Part shown: in pieces, positions 1 through 8,240 of the stretch
Numbering within the stretch: position 1 is the stretch's first letter
How the letters are laid out: each line of letters starts with the position of its first letter
Source: RFPI01 sp964470195
GTDB taxonomy: Bacteria > Pseudomonadota > Gammaproteobacteria > Burkholderiales > Methylophilaceae
Reading direction: 5' to 3'
NCBI GenBank assembly: GCA_964470195.1
Contig: CAYYBG010000014.1
Location: 1 to 49,147 of the forward strand
Length of the DNA: 49,147 nucleotides
The notes under the pieces: generated by a model
Seen by the model: only the letters and a program-made list of their open reading frames with translations
Database searches by the model: none
Told to the model about the DNA's origin: nothing
Position numbers and translations under genes: made by a program

Positions 1-2
1 TT

Positions 3-74
3 GATGAGTCTATCCTCTCTCAACACCTGGTACAAAAAATTAACTCAGTTCAGCATTTGATTGGCTGCCTATAG
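3..74 (+). CDS. Possible 3' end of a gene entering from the left edge
   Basis: The third forward frame is open from the window edge and ends with TAG at 72-74, giving about 23 residues (DESILSQHLVQ... to GCL). The composition looks protein-like, but the piece is too short to assign to a family. Another forward frame ends at 60, so the reading frame is uncertain. It would converge on the leftward gene beyond the terminator at 126-159. Confidence 0.25.
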   Translation, partial: DESILSQHLVQKINSVQHLIGCL

Positions 75-125
75 AACGCGAACCTCATTAGTTTTAATGG
101 TTGTTTGGCAGTCAGACAGAATAAA

Positions 126-159
126 AAAACCACCACTTGGTCAACATAGTGGTGGTTTT
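126..159 (-). terminator. Rho-independent terminator of the leftward exported-protein operon
   Basis: A perfect 12-bp inverted repeat (AAAACCACCACT / AGTGGTGGTTTT) encloses a 10-nt loop. Read on the minus strand it is followed by a run of seven T, and it lies about 25 bp beyond the stop codon of the leftward gene. The T-run is shorter on the plus strand, so it should work best for the leftward operon. Confidence 0.9.
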
Positions 160-181
160 GAAGAAGAGAAAAAAATGAAGA

Positions 182-1048
182 TTAATGTAATGTAATCACT
201 ATTAACTCGCCTGTTTTCATATCTGGTACATATAAGGTCTTTCCGTCCTTAGACAGGGCAATATCCGCCGCTGCAGTAAATCCATCTTGAAATAATTCTA
301 CTTTAGTAGCACTGGAGTTATCCAAATTGAGCTTGAACACTTGTCCACCTTTCCAATCACTGACGTAGTAATCACCATTGGATGTTTGCACAATACCATC
401 ACCTCCACCAAAGCCCCGCGCTTGTTCCGTCAACTCGCGCTTTTTAATGTCATATCGATATAGCACTCCACTGGCAAAATCGACAATCATGATGCAATTC
501 GGTGTCTTGCCCATCAAAAGTCCATTAGGTGCTGCGATACGCGAGTCTTGTTTTGCATCGATGACGGTGCTGACCTTACCATTAGTATCGATTTTGTAAA
601 CCGCGCCGCCGCCACCTTGCAAATCTCCACTATCACTGACATATAAATTACCTTCACTGTCGGATTCCAAGTCATTGAGAAATTGTGGGGTAGCAGGAAA
701 ATCTGCAGCATCAACAAATACCTGATGATTGCCATGCATATCAATTTTGATGATTTTTTGTTTATCCGCCACATAAAGTATTTGCCCTATCATGGCTAAA
801 CCTTTGGGGTCATCCAACCCTTGAGTCAATGGCAAGAATTTTCCATCTTGTCCTAATACGCTGATTTGTCCATCGCCATCTTTACCAAACTCTCCAATTT
901 CTGACACAAACACATGCCCATGTGCATCGACCAATACGGATTCAGGCATTTTTAATCCACCAAATATTTTACTTTCATGGGCTTGTGCACTCAGCATCGA
1001 CATGGCGATGAGCAGGCTTGTGATAGTGGTTAAAATGTTTAATTTCAT
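182..1048 (-). CDS. Exported SMP-30/NHL-like beta-propeller protein
   Basis: A 288-residue protein with a Sec signal peptide (hydrophobic residues about 7-20, cleavage probably after the AQA at 21-23). The rest has repeated propeller-blade motifs (MPESVLVDAHGHVFVSE, DDPKGLAMIGQILYVAD, LNDLESDSEGNLYVSD, APNGLL, GIVQTSNGDYYVSDW), as in the SMP-30/gluconolactonase/NHL superfamily. Such proteins are lactonases or binding scaffolds; the substrate cannot be read from sequence. AAGGA lies 8 bases before the ATG. It is the last gene of the operon that starts with the ankyrin gene, and the terminator at 126-159 follows. It could be an enzyme or a purely structural periplasmic propeller. Confidence 0.75.
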   Translation of the reverse strand: MKLNILTTITSLLIAMSMLSAQAHESKIFGGLKMPESVLVDAHGHVFVSEIGEFGKDGDGQISVLGQDGKFLPLTQGLDDPKGLAMIGQILYVADKQKIIKIDMHGNHQVFVDAADFPATPQFLNDLESDSEGNLYVSDSGDLQGGGGAVYKIDTNGKVSTVIDAKQDSRIAAPNGLLMGKTPNCIMIVDFASGVLYRYDIKKRELTEQARGFGGGDGIVQTSNGDYYVSDWKGGQVFKLNLDNSSATKVELFQDGFTAAADIALSKDGKTLYVPDMKTGELIVITLH

Positions 1049-1091
1049 TGCATATCCTTGATTTGATTGCTTAGTTTAGATAGTGAAAAAG

Positions 1092-1688
1092 TTATTGAAA
1101 TGCATTAAATCTAAATTTAGACACTGGCAAAAATTCTGCTGTGGCACAGGGATTCAAAGTGACCATCCCTTTGACTTTGCCATCTAAATAATCATGAAGT
1201 TGGCTATTAGTTTGCATGCGCTGATACAGGTCTTGCATAGTCGCCTCATATAATTTGGCGATTTGCACTTTGCTTTGCTCACCAAGCATACGTCCTACAA
1301 GCTTACTTTCTCCCGTAATACGAACTAGTGGTTTGCCGTCAGCGGTATAAAAATAGCCCTGCACTTTAGCGAAGAAGGTACTGACTTGCGGATTGAAAAA
1401 CAGATTAGGTCGCAACCAGACCAACACATTGGCGGAATCTACTTTAGTGTTGCACATGGCGTAACCATGCTCCCCCATTTGCGCAAACACTTTTTTTGCA
1501 GAGCCCTCTAACATGGGCCCCTGCTCTATCCATAAATTCTCGGCAAAATTCCAAAGTCTGACAGGGTGATCATATTCGTTCTGTTGTATGTGCACCGCTA
1601 GCTTGACGTTAGTTTCGGCATATAGAGGTTGAATCATCATTAGCGGCAAGGCTAATAAATTGAATACCATCAAATATTTTTTCATCAT
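1092..1688 (-). CDS. Exported protein of unknown function
   Basis: A 198-residue protein with a clear signal peptide (MMKKYLMVFNLLALPLMMIQ, probable cleavage after LYA). I do not recognise a family. The mature part has two cysteines (in YAMCNTK and LNPCATA) that could form a disulfide. The ATG at 1688 is preferred over the TTG one codon upstream because AAAGGA sits about 6 bases before it. Spacing to the flavoprotein gene upstream is about 15 bp and to the propeller gene downstream about 43 bp, so all are probably co-transcribed. A periplasmic role beside the flavocytochrome is inferred from position only. Confidence 0.7.
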   Translation of the reverse strand: MMKKYLMVFNLLALPLMMIQPLYAETNVKLAVHIQQNEYDHPVRLWNFAENLWIEQGPMLEGSAKKVFAQMGEHGYAMCNTKVDSANVLVWLRPNLFFNPQVSTFFAKVQGYFYTADGKPLVRITGESKLVGRMLGEQSKVQIAKLYEATMQDLYQRMQTNSQLHDYLDGKVKGMVTLNPCATAEFLPVSKFRFNAFQ

Positions 1689-1703
1689 CAAAGTCCTTTC
1701 TTT

Positions 1704-2984
1704 TTAGGTCAACACATCTACCCAAATATTATTAGCCCAAGCATAAGCATAATCGCCTTCAAGTTTGCTCGGTTGTTGCGATACGCCACCTCCTTCAGCT
1801 GGCGCCATGGTATGTTTTTCTGCATCGTAGCGATAGACATTAGCGACATGCATCGCGATTTCATTATCCACAAAGCTATAACATGTATTGGCAAATACTG
1901 GTTGCGGATCTGGTGCATTGTCACGCAACAAATCAATCATGGCTGCAGCACAAACTTTAGCCTGCGAGGTTGCCATATGGGCTGACTTAGGCAAAGCTGA
2001 GGCCACTGCGTCGCCTATCACATGAATATTGGAATCTGCTTTGCTGGCATAACTGAGAAAATCCACCTCCACCCAGACTTGCTTGTCGGTCAGAAGCCCT
2101 GCCATTGTTGCCAGCTGTCCAGCTTGTTGTGGAGGAATTAGATTGAGTACATCCGCATTCACACGTTCAAATTCGGTATGGACTATACGTTTTGGACTGT
2201 CCAACTGTTGCACGATGCTATTGGGTCGATAGTCAATCATGCCGGCATAGTATTGTTGCCATACTTTGCTAAACAATGCCTTTTTTGAAACGATATCTGG
2301 ATTGGCATCTAATACGATAATTTTGGCTGTGGGATTATATTGTTTAAATAAATAAGCGACTTGGCATACGCGCTCATATGGCCCTGGTGGACAGCGGTAA
2401 GGCGCTTTGGGTATGGTCATGACAAACACCCCACCTTGTGGCATTGCGACTAATTGTTGATACAACCATTGAGTTTGCTGACCAGCTTTCCAAGCATGAG
2501 GGAAGCGTTGTACGTTGTCTCTACCTTGCCAACCAGCGATACTGGAATAATCGAATTGTATACCTGGGGCAAGTACCAACCTGTCATAGCTAAGTTTTGC
2601 ATGCGGTGTACTCACCGTACGTTTGATTGGATCGATTGCTTCAACCTGATCTCGCAACCAACGGATGGGGTAGTTTTGTTGCAGACCCCGATAACTAAAT
2701 GTTAAATCCTCTATACGCCGACTGCCACTGAGCACCAAATTACTCAACGGACAGGAGATAAAGTTGGCATTAGGCTCTATCACCGTCACGTCTATCTCAC
2801 CATTTGACCAGCTACTTAAGTACTTAGCACAACTAGCACCTGCATAACCTCCTCCAACGACAATCACTTTAGCCAAGGCTTGTTGCTTGCGCGTAGTTCG
2901 AGTTAAATGGCTACAGCCAACCAGCGGTAATGTGGCTGCCAACCCCCCTAACATACTTAACTTGAGAAATTCGCGCCTATGCAT
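1704..2984 (-). CDS. fccB: Flavocytochrome c sulfide dehydrogenase-type flavoprotein (FccB-like)
   Basis: A 426-residue FAD-dependent oxidoreductase of the flavocytochrome c sulfide dehydrogenase family. It begins with a twin-arginine (Tat) signal (HRREFLKLS), as expected for a cofactor-loaded periplasmic protein. The FAD-binding glycine motif (VVGGGYAGA) is at about 42-50, followed by family motifs FISCPLSNLVL, MTIPKAPYRCPPGPYE and LDANPDIVSKKALF. Cys198 (in YRCPPG) and Cys368 (in NTCYS) sit where the family has its redox-active cysteine pair, so sulfide or another reduced sulfur compound is a credible substrate. AAGGAAG precedes the ATG by 7 bases. The partner cytochrome gene ends 12 bp upstream. 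Actual activity on sulfide is inferred. Confidence 0.85.
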   Translation of the reverse strand: MHRREFLKLSMLGGLAATLPLVGCSHLTRTTRKQQALAKVIVVGGGYAGASCAKYLSSWSNGEIDVTVIEPNANFISCPLSNLVLSGSRRIEDLTFSYRGLQQNYPIRWLRDQVEAIDPIKRTVSTPHAKLSYDRLVLAPGIQFDYSSIAGWQGRDNVQRFPHAWKAGQQTQWLYQQLVAMPQGGVFVMTIPKAPYRCPPGPYERVCQVAYLFKQYNPTAKIIVLDANPDIVSKKALFSKVWQQYYAGMIDYRPNSIVQQLDSPKRIVHTEFERVNADVLNLIPPQQAGQLATMAGLLTDKQVWVEVDFLSYASKADSNIHVIGDAVASALPKSAHMATSQAKVCAAAMIDLLRDNAPDPQPVFANTCYSFVDNEIAMHVANVYRYDAEKHTMAPAEGGGVSQQPSKLEGDYAYAWANNIWVDVLT

Positions 2985-2996
2985 CGTTGTTCTTCC

Positions 2997-3344
2997 TTAA
3001 TCGTGTTTGACTGGTTGGGCTGTCACACGAGTTTGTTGAGAGAAGTAATCCGCAAGCTGCTCAATTTCATCATGATTAAGGCCCTTGGCATGATGATGCA
3101 TTACCGTAGCGGGAATAGTGCCATCACGAAAACCTTGCATTTGACTGATGAAATAATTTTTGGATAGTGCTGCAATCACTGGCGTCACGCCAGCACTATT
3201 GCCTTGCTGGCCATGGCAAGCAGAACACGATGCGGCCAGAACAAGAATATGAGAAGGATGTGGTGTCGAACTTGAATCGGCCGACACTGGATTGACGGCA
3301 AGGATGGTTATTAGCCATCCTTGTACAAAGCCTTTTAGAAACAT
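2997..3344 (-). CDS. Periplasmic monohaem cytochrome c, FccA-like
   Basis: A 115-residue exported class I cytochrome c. The signal peptide covers about residues 1-22 (MFLKGFVQG... to VSA). The haem motif is CSACH at 40-44, and Met82 (in ATVMHHH) is the likely axial ligand. The FccA-like tail has HDEIEQLADYFSQQ. I chose the ATG at 3344 because AGAGG lies 5 bases upstream; a TTG five codons earlier lacks support. The gene overlaps the end of the ankyrin gene by 10 bp and precedes the flavoprotein gene by 12 bp, so it is the obvious electron acceptor. The classical Allochromatium FccA is dihaem, whereas this one carries a single haem. Confidence 0.85.
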   Translation of the reverse strand: MFLKGFVQGWLITILAVNPVSADSSSTPHPSHILVLAASCSACHGQQGNSAGVTPVIAALSKNYFISQMQGFRDGTIPATVMHHHAKGLNHDEIEQLADYFSQQTRVTAQPVKHD

Positions 3345-3817
3345 TTTTCCTCTTGGCAACCATCATCTTTGGCGCCTAAAGACAATAACAGTGCTTCCAT
3401 TTTTTTGTTGCCGGTATCACGCATAGCTCGCACGATAGACACACCGCCTTTGAGTTTTAAATTAACGTCTGCGCCTTTGCTGGCTAGATAATTCACCACA
3501 CTCTCAAAACCATCGAAAGCGGCTAATTGAAGTGCAGTCATTTTTGTCAACGGGTGACGATAATTCATATCTGCCCCTTTTTCGACCAATAGCTTAACCA
3601 CCTCTAACTGGCCTTTGTTGGCGGCGATTTGCAAAGCACTCCAAGCAAAATATTTGTCATTGATATTGACGCCTGCGTCAATGTATTTTTGTACCACTTT
3701 GACGTTACCTGTAGACAAAGCATCGGTATATTCCACTTGCTCATCACTAGTCAAAGCGATGACTGAAGAACTCCAAACTAAAATTGATGCCAACAAAAGG
3801 GATTTGATTAATTGCAT
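3335..3817 (-). CDS. Exported ankyrin-repeat protein
   Basis: A 160-residue protein with a signal peptide (MQLIKSLLLASILVW, cleavage near VIA) and about four ankyrin repeats (DALSTGNVKVVQKYIDAG, ALQIAANKGQLEVVKLLVEKG, ALQLAAFDGFESVVNYLASKG and a weaker last one), ending in a Cys-containing tail (DDGCQEEKCF). I prefer the ATG at 3817 to the one at 3829 because GGAG lies 6 bases before it. Ankyrin repeats mediate protein binding. As first gene of the operon and overlapping the cytochrome gene, it may be a periplasmic assembly or protection factor for the flavocytochrome; that role is inference. Confidence 0.8.
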   Translation of the reverse strand: MQLIKSLLLASILVWSSSVIALTSDEQVEYTDALSTGNVKVVQKYIDAGVNINDKYFAWSALQIAANKGQLEVVKLLVEKGADMNYRHPLTKMTALQLAAFDGFESVVNYLASKGADVNLKLKGGVSIVRAMRDTGNKKMEALLLSLGAKDDGCQEEKCF

Positions 3818-3900
3818 TGCATTCTCCATCTTTTAGATTAATTTTGTATCTTGATATTACACTTTAAAATTTAACATTATCTATAATGCTTGTTGCTAAC

Positions 3901-6900
3901 TTACTGTATTGCTAAACGAGCATTTCTAAACATTCGCAACCACGCGCCATCATCGCCAATCCCATTTGGATGCCAGGAATTTTGAACGGTACGAAACACA
4001 CGCTCTGGATGTGGCATCATAATACTAAATCGCCCATCTGATGTCGTTAATCCGGTAATTCCTTGCGGCGACCCATTAGGATTGTATGGGTATTGCTCTG
4101 TAACCTGAATGTGATGATCAACATAACGCAAAGTCACTAACTGTTGATTAAGCACTGCATTGACAGCACTTTCTGAAGAAAATTCCGCATAACCTTCACC
4201 ATGTGCTACAGCAATAGGCATCACGCTCCCTGCCATGCCATTGAAAAACAACGATGGTGAATTTTGTACTTGTACTAATGCAAAACGGGCTTCGAATTGT
4301 TCCGACTTGTTGCGTACAAAATGGGGCCAATTTTCTGCACCAGGGATAATGCTATGTAAATTACTCATCATCTGACAGCCATTACAAACACCTAATGCAA
4401 AGCTATCCGAACGGGCAAAGAAACTTTGGAATTGTTCTCTGGCACGAGGATTGAACAGGATGGACTTAGCCCAACCTTCGCCCGCTCCTAATACATCACC
4501 ATAGGAGAATCCACCACAAGCCACCAGACCGGCAAAGTCAGCCAAATCCACGTTCCCGGCCATAATGTCGCTCATATGCACGTCTTGCGCTGCAAATCCA
4601 GCAGCATCAAATGCAGCAGCCATTTCTACATGGCCATTTACCCCTTGCTCACGCAGCACTGCCATTTTCGGACGACTTGATAAATTCAGATAAGGCGCAG
4701 CAATGTTGTCTTGAGCATCATAGCTTAGTTGCCATTGCAAACCAGGATCGCTGACATCAAGAATTCGATCATATTCTTGTTTGGCACAAACTGGATTGTC
4801 GCGTGACTTTTGCATCTGATAGGTGGTAGCAGACCAAGCGCGATGCCAATCAACGCGATTGGCTTGTAACAATATTCTAGTATCACGTCTGATGACAATT
4901 TGATGCTCTGGCGTGACATCCCCTAGCAAATGCACACAAGCGGGCAAGGCTTGAGATAATTGCGCCAGTACTGCATCACAATGCTCAGCACGCACTTGGA
5001 TAACGGCACCTAATTCTTCATTAAAGAGTAGCGACAAATCATCGCCTTGCAGCGTGCTTAAATCCAGTGATAATCCACAGCGACCAGCAAACGCCATCTC
5101 CGCCAAGGTCACTAATAAACCACCATCGCTTCGGTCATGGTAGGCCAATAATTTTTGCTCACGATTTAATTGCTGTATCTCAGTAAAGAAGCGCTTGAAC
5201 AATTCCACATCATCTAAATCAGGCGATTGATGTCCGATTTGTTGATATACCTGCAATAATGCCGAGCCGCCCAGACGATTTTTTCCGGCTGCCAAATCAA
5301 TTAAAATTAGCTTGCTTTCACCAGCATCCAAAAGTAACTGTGGAGTCAAGGTGTAACGCACATCGGGGACAGCACAAAAAGCGGTTACCACGAGGGAAAT
5401 TGGGGCAGTGACTGCTTTGTCTTGTTGACCATCTTGCCAAACAGTTTTCATTGACATCGAGTCTTTACCCACCGGAATACTAATCCCCAAAGCTGGGCAC
5501 AACTCCATGCCGACAGAGCGAACCGTGTCATACAAGGCCGCATCCTCACCTGGGTGGCCAGCTGGCGCCATCCAATTGGCTGACAATTTCACTTCTGATA
5601 AATCGGTAACCACTGTGGCAGCTAAATTAGTCAAGGATTCAGCGATTGCCATGCGCCCAGAGGCAGGTGCATCGATCAGCGCCAATGGTGCTTTTTCACC
5701 AATCGCAAAAGCTACCCCATCAAATGCCACATAGCTGTCCATAGTGACAGCCACGTCGGCTACTGGAACTTGCCAAGGCCCTACCATTTGGTCACGCGCT
5801 ATCATACCCGTCACCGAGCGATCACCGATGGTAATCAAGAAAGTTTTATCCGCCACGCTGGGCAGATGCAATACCCGATACACGGCATCCTGCAAGTCGA
5901 TGTCTTGTAATTTTGGCTCGACTAGCTGACGGGTAAAGTGTTGCACATCGCGCAGCATTTTGGGTGGCTTGCCCAGTAACACAGACAAGTCCATATCCAC
6001 TGGCAAATTATCAAAATGGGCGTCATGAACACTTAAATGACGATGTTCTGTTGCCTCACCCACAACAGCATAAGGACAGCGCTCGCGTCGACAAATTTGA
6101 TCAAAGCGAGGCAAATCCGCTTTATTCACTGCCAACACATAGCGTTCTTGCGCCTCATTACTCCATAATTCGCGTGGCGACATCCCCAACTCTTCATTAT
6201 GAACTGCGCGTAATTCAAAATTTGCTCCAACACCGGCATCATTCACCAATTCTGGAAAAGCATTAGAAATACCACCGGCCCCAACATCATGTATGCTCAA
6301 AATAGGGTTTTCTGCACCCAATTGCCAGCAACGATCAATCACTTCTTGCGCACGACGTTGTAACTCAGGGTTTCCTCGCTGTACTGAGTCAAAGTCTAGA
6401 TTTTCTGCATTGGCACCAGTATCCATGCTGGAAGCAGCGCCACCACCCAAACCAATCAACATGGCGGGTCCACCTAATTGAATCAAGCAAGCTCCCGCTG
6501 GGATAGGGCGCTTTTTAGAGTGCGATGCAGTGATATTGCCAACTCCACCAGCCAACATAATAGGCTTGTGATAACCACGCACCTCACCATCCACTTGCAA
6601 TTCAAAAGTACGGAAATAACCGCTGATATTTGGACGACCAAATTCATTATTGTAAGCCGCACCACCTAATGGGCCATCCAACATAATTTGATAGGCAGAG
6701 GCAATACGTGCAGGTTTGCCATAATCTTGTTCCCATGGTTGGGGCATATCGGGCAAGCGCAAATTTGATACAGAAAAACCCGTCAAGCCGGCTTTGGGTT
6801 TTGAACCTATGCCGGTTGCACCCTCATCACGAATCTCGCCCCCTGCTCCTGTCGCCGCTCCAGCAAATGGAGAGATCGCGGTTGGATGATTGTGTGTTTC

Positions 6901-7788
6901 AACCTTCATCAAATAGTGTGTTGGCTCATTGACATAACGATAGTTGCCGGCTGCATCTGGATAAAAGCGTGTGGTTGTAGGCGTAGCACTCTCTACGATA
7001 GAAGCATTATCCGCATAAGCTACCACGGTTTTTTGGGGATGTAATTGGTGTGTGTTGCGTATCATGGCAAATAGCGATTTGGCTTGCTCCACACCATCAA
7101 TCCGCCAATCTGCATTAAAAATCTTATGCCGACAATGTTCGGAATTGGCTTGAGCAAACATCATCAACTCCACATCAGTGGGATTGCGAGCTATGCGTTG
7201 ATAGTTGTCGTATAGATAGTCAACTTCGTCAGCTGATAAAGCCAAACCGAGCGATTGGTTGGCTTGTTGTAGTGCTTGTTTGCCACCATGCAAAATATCT
7301 ACACTACTTAATGGTTTTGGCTCACCTTGATGATAAAGTTGTTCTGCTTGCTCAAACGCAGACACCACAGTTTCCGTCATGCGATCGTGAATTAATCCGC
7401 GTATCAATGTGCGTTCATCTGCACTAAAACTTGTACCATCCGCTTTGGCAAGATAAAAAGCAATGCCACGCTCAATTCTCAGCGTATTCTCTAAGCCGCA
7501 ATGCTTAGCAATATCGGTGGCTCGGGATGACCAAGGTGAGATTGTGCCAAAACGCGGTAAGACTAAAAACAGCTCGCCAATAGCTTCTTCGTTGGGAGTA
7601 TTCGGTCCATAACGCAAGATAGCGTTTAATGTATTTCGTTGTGCCTCGCTATATTCCCCTTCCGCCCAAACAAAATGCCAAAACTCTGCATGCAGGTGTC
7701 GAAGGTGAGGAATAGCCGATTGCAGGCCATGACGAATTTTTTCTAATCTAAAGGGTGAGAGTGCCGAGCCGCCGCGAATACTAATCAT
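3901..7788 (-). CDS. purL: Phosphoribosylformylglycinamidine synthase (FGAM synthetase)
   Basis: A 1295-residue large-type PurL, the same length as the E. coli enzyme. It converts FGAR, glutamine and ATP to FGAM in step four of purine synthesis in the cytoplasm. The order is an N-terminal PurS-like domain, a linker, a duplicated AIRS-type synthetase core (NEPTHYLMKVETHNHPTAI; EIRDEGATGIGSKPKAG) and a class I glutamine amidotransferase domain from about residue 1040. The nucleophile is Cys1135 (GVCNGCQ), with the His and Glu of PHPER near the C-terminus. It stands alone, leftward, 70-80 bp beyond the start of the ankyrin operon. Confidence 0.98.
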   Translation of the reverse strand: MISIRGGSALSPFRLEKIRHGLQSAIPHLRHLHAEFWHFVWAEGEYSEAQRNTLNAILRYGPNTPNEEAIGELFLVLPRFGTISPWSSRATDIAKHCGLENTLRIERGIAFYLAKADGTSFSADERTLIRGLIHDRMTETVVSAFEQAEQLYHQGEPKPLSSVDILHGGKQALQQANQSLGLALSADEVDYLYDNYQRIARNPTDVELMMFAQANSEHCRHKIFNADWRIDGVEQAKSLFAMIRNTHQLHPQKTVVAYADNASIVESATPTTTRFYPDAAGNYRYVNEPTHYLMKVETHNHPTAISPFAGAATGAGGEIRDEGATGIGSKPKAGLTGFSVSNLRLPDMPQPWEQDYGKPARIASAYQIMLDGPLGGAAYNNEFGRPNISGYFRTFELQVDGEVRGYHKPIMLAGGVGNITASHSKKRPIPAGACLIQLGGPAMLIGLGGGAASSMDTGANAENLDFDSVQRGNPELQRRAQEVIDRCWQLGAENPILSIHDVGAGGISNAFPELVNDAGVGANFELRAVHNEELGMSPRELWSNEAQERYVLAVNKADLPRFDQICRRERCPYAVVGEATEHRHLSVHDAHFDNLPVDMDLSVLLGKPPKMLRDVQHFTRQLVEPKLQDIDLQDAVYRVLHLPSVADKTFLITIGDRSVTGMIARDQMVGPWQVPVADVAVTMDSYVAFDGVAFAIGEKAPLALIDAPASGRMAIAESLTNLAATVVTDLSEVKLSANWMAPAGHPGEDAALYDTVRSVGMELCPALGISIPVGKDSMSMKTVWQDGQQDKAVTAPISLVVTAFCAVPDVRYTLTPQLLLDAGESKLILIDLAAGKNRLGGSALLQVYQQIGHQSPDLDDVELFKRFFTEIQQLNREQKLLAYHDRSDGGLLVTLAEMAFAGRCGLSLDLSTLQGDDLSLLFNEELGAVIQVRAEHCDAVLAQLSQALPACVHLLGDVTPEHQIVIRRDTRILLQANRVDWHRAWSATTYQMQKSRDNPVCAKQEYDRILDVSDPGLQWQLSYDAQDNIAAPYLNLSSRPKMAVLREQGVNGHVEMAAAFDAAGFAAQDVHMSDIMAGNVDLADFAGLVACGGFSYGDVLGAGEGWAKSILFNPRAREQFQSFFARSDSFALGVCNGCQMMSNLHSIIPGAENWPHFVRNKSEQFEARFALVQVQNSPSLFFNGMAGSVMPIAVAHGEGYAEFSSESAVNAVLNQQLVTLRYVDHHIQVTEQYPYNPNGSPQGITGLTTSDGRFSIMMPHPERVFRTVQNSWHPNGIGDDGAWLRMFRNARLAIQ

Positions 7789-7907
7789 GGGAAATAAATG
7801 ATGGATAATTTTAATAAGGCTAAAGATGTTATTTTAACCTAAGCCACACACTCTCTACACTAATCTTTGGGGATTTGTACGCTTATTGAAAAAGCGCCCT
7901 AGAGAAG

Positions 7908-8099
7908 TCATACGCTCCAGTTTTCAATATTCAAGCCATTTACGCGCTCAAATTCGCGCACATTATGGGTCACCAAAGTAGCATGGGTTGCTAGCGCATG
8001 GCAGGCAATCCATAAATCAATCGCACCAATTGGCGTACCAGCTTCTTTAAGTTGAGTAAATTGCTCAGCGTAAAAGGCGAACAAATTATTAACTGACTT
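7908..8099 (-). pseudogene. Remnant of a VapC-type PIN-domain toxin
   Basis: The reverse strand is open from an in-frame TAA at 8100-8102 to TGA at 7908-7910 and encodes about 63 residues without an ATG. The piece matches the C-terminal half of VapC-family PIN ribonucleases: GTPIGAIDLWIACHALA carries the conserved late acidic residue, and LVTHNVREFERVNGL plus the ending IENWSV are typical of the family. The N-terminal half with the first catalytic aspartate is missing, and no vapB antitoxin is visible in 8100-8240. It is best read as a decayed toxin-antitoxin locus in the purL / HMA-MauE gap. The rest of 7789-8240 shows only AT-rich spacer and the promoter noted separately. Confidence 0.75.
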
Positions 8100-8196
8100 T
8101 TAACGATTTTTTTATATCTGATGATGGTTTGTGTGGAAATTTAACTAGGTAGATGGGTTTATATTGACCATCAACTTTTTCCTATTGGCTTTACTC

Positions 8197-8202
8197 TATA
8201 AT
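8197..8202 (+). promoter_or_regulatory. Candidate -10 box for the HMA-MauE gene
   Basis: A perfect TATAAT ends about 38 bases before the preferred ATG at 8241. Transcription would start near 8209, after which only the second ATG (with AAAGGAG at 8229-8235) has a usable leader. No good -35 box lies at 17 bp spacing, so this is a weak-evidence call. Confidence 0.4.
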
Positions 8203-8240
8203 CACACTAGCAAATGACAAATGCCATTAAAGGAGCTGTG

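Noticed and set aside
1704..2984. Flavoprotein as a respiratory NADH dehydrogenase or sulfide:quinone reductase
   Set aside because: The Tat signal, the partner cytochrome c and the YRCPPGPYE and NTCYS motifs fit flavocytochrome c sulfide dehydrogenase better.
3873..3890. CATTAT-CT-ATAATG inverted repeat between purL and the ankyrin gene as a purL terminator or operator
   Set aside because: Short, AT-only stem without a T-tract; could easily be chance in AT-rich spacer.
8164..8202. TTGACC ... TATAAT as a full sigma-70 promoter for the HMA-MauE gene
   Set aside because: The spacing is 27 bp, too long; only the -10 box is kept as a weak candidate.
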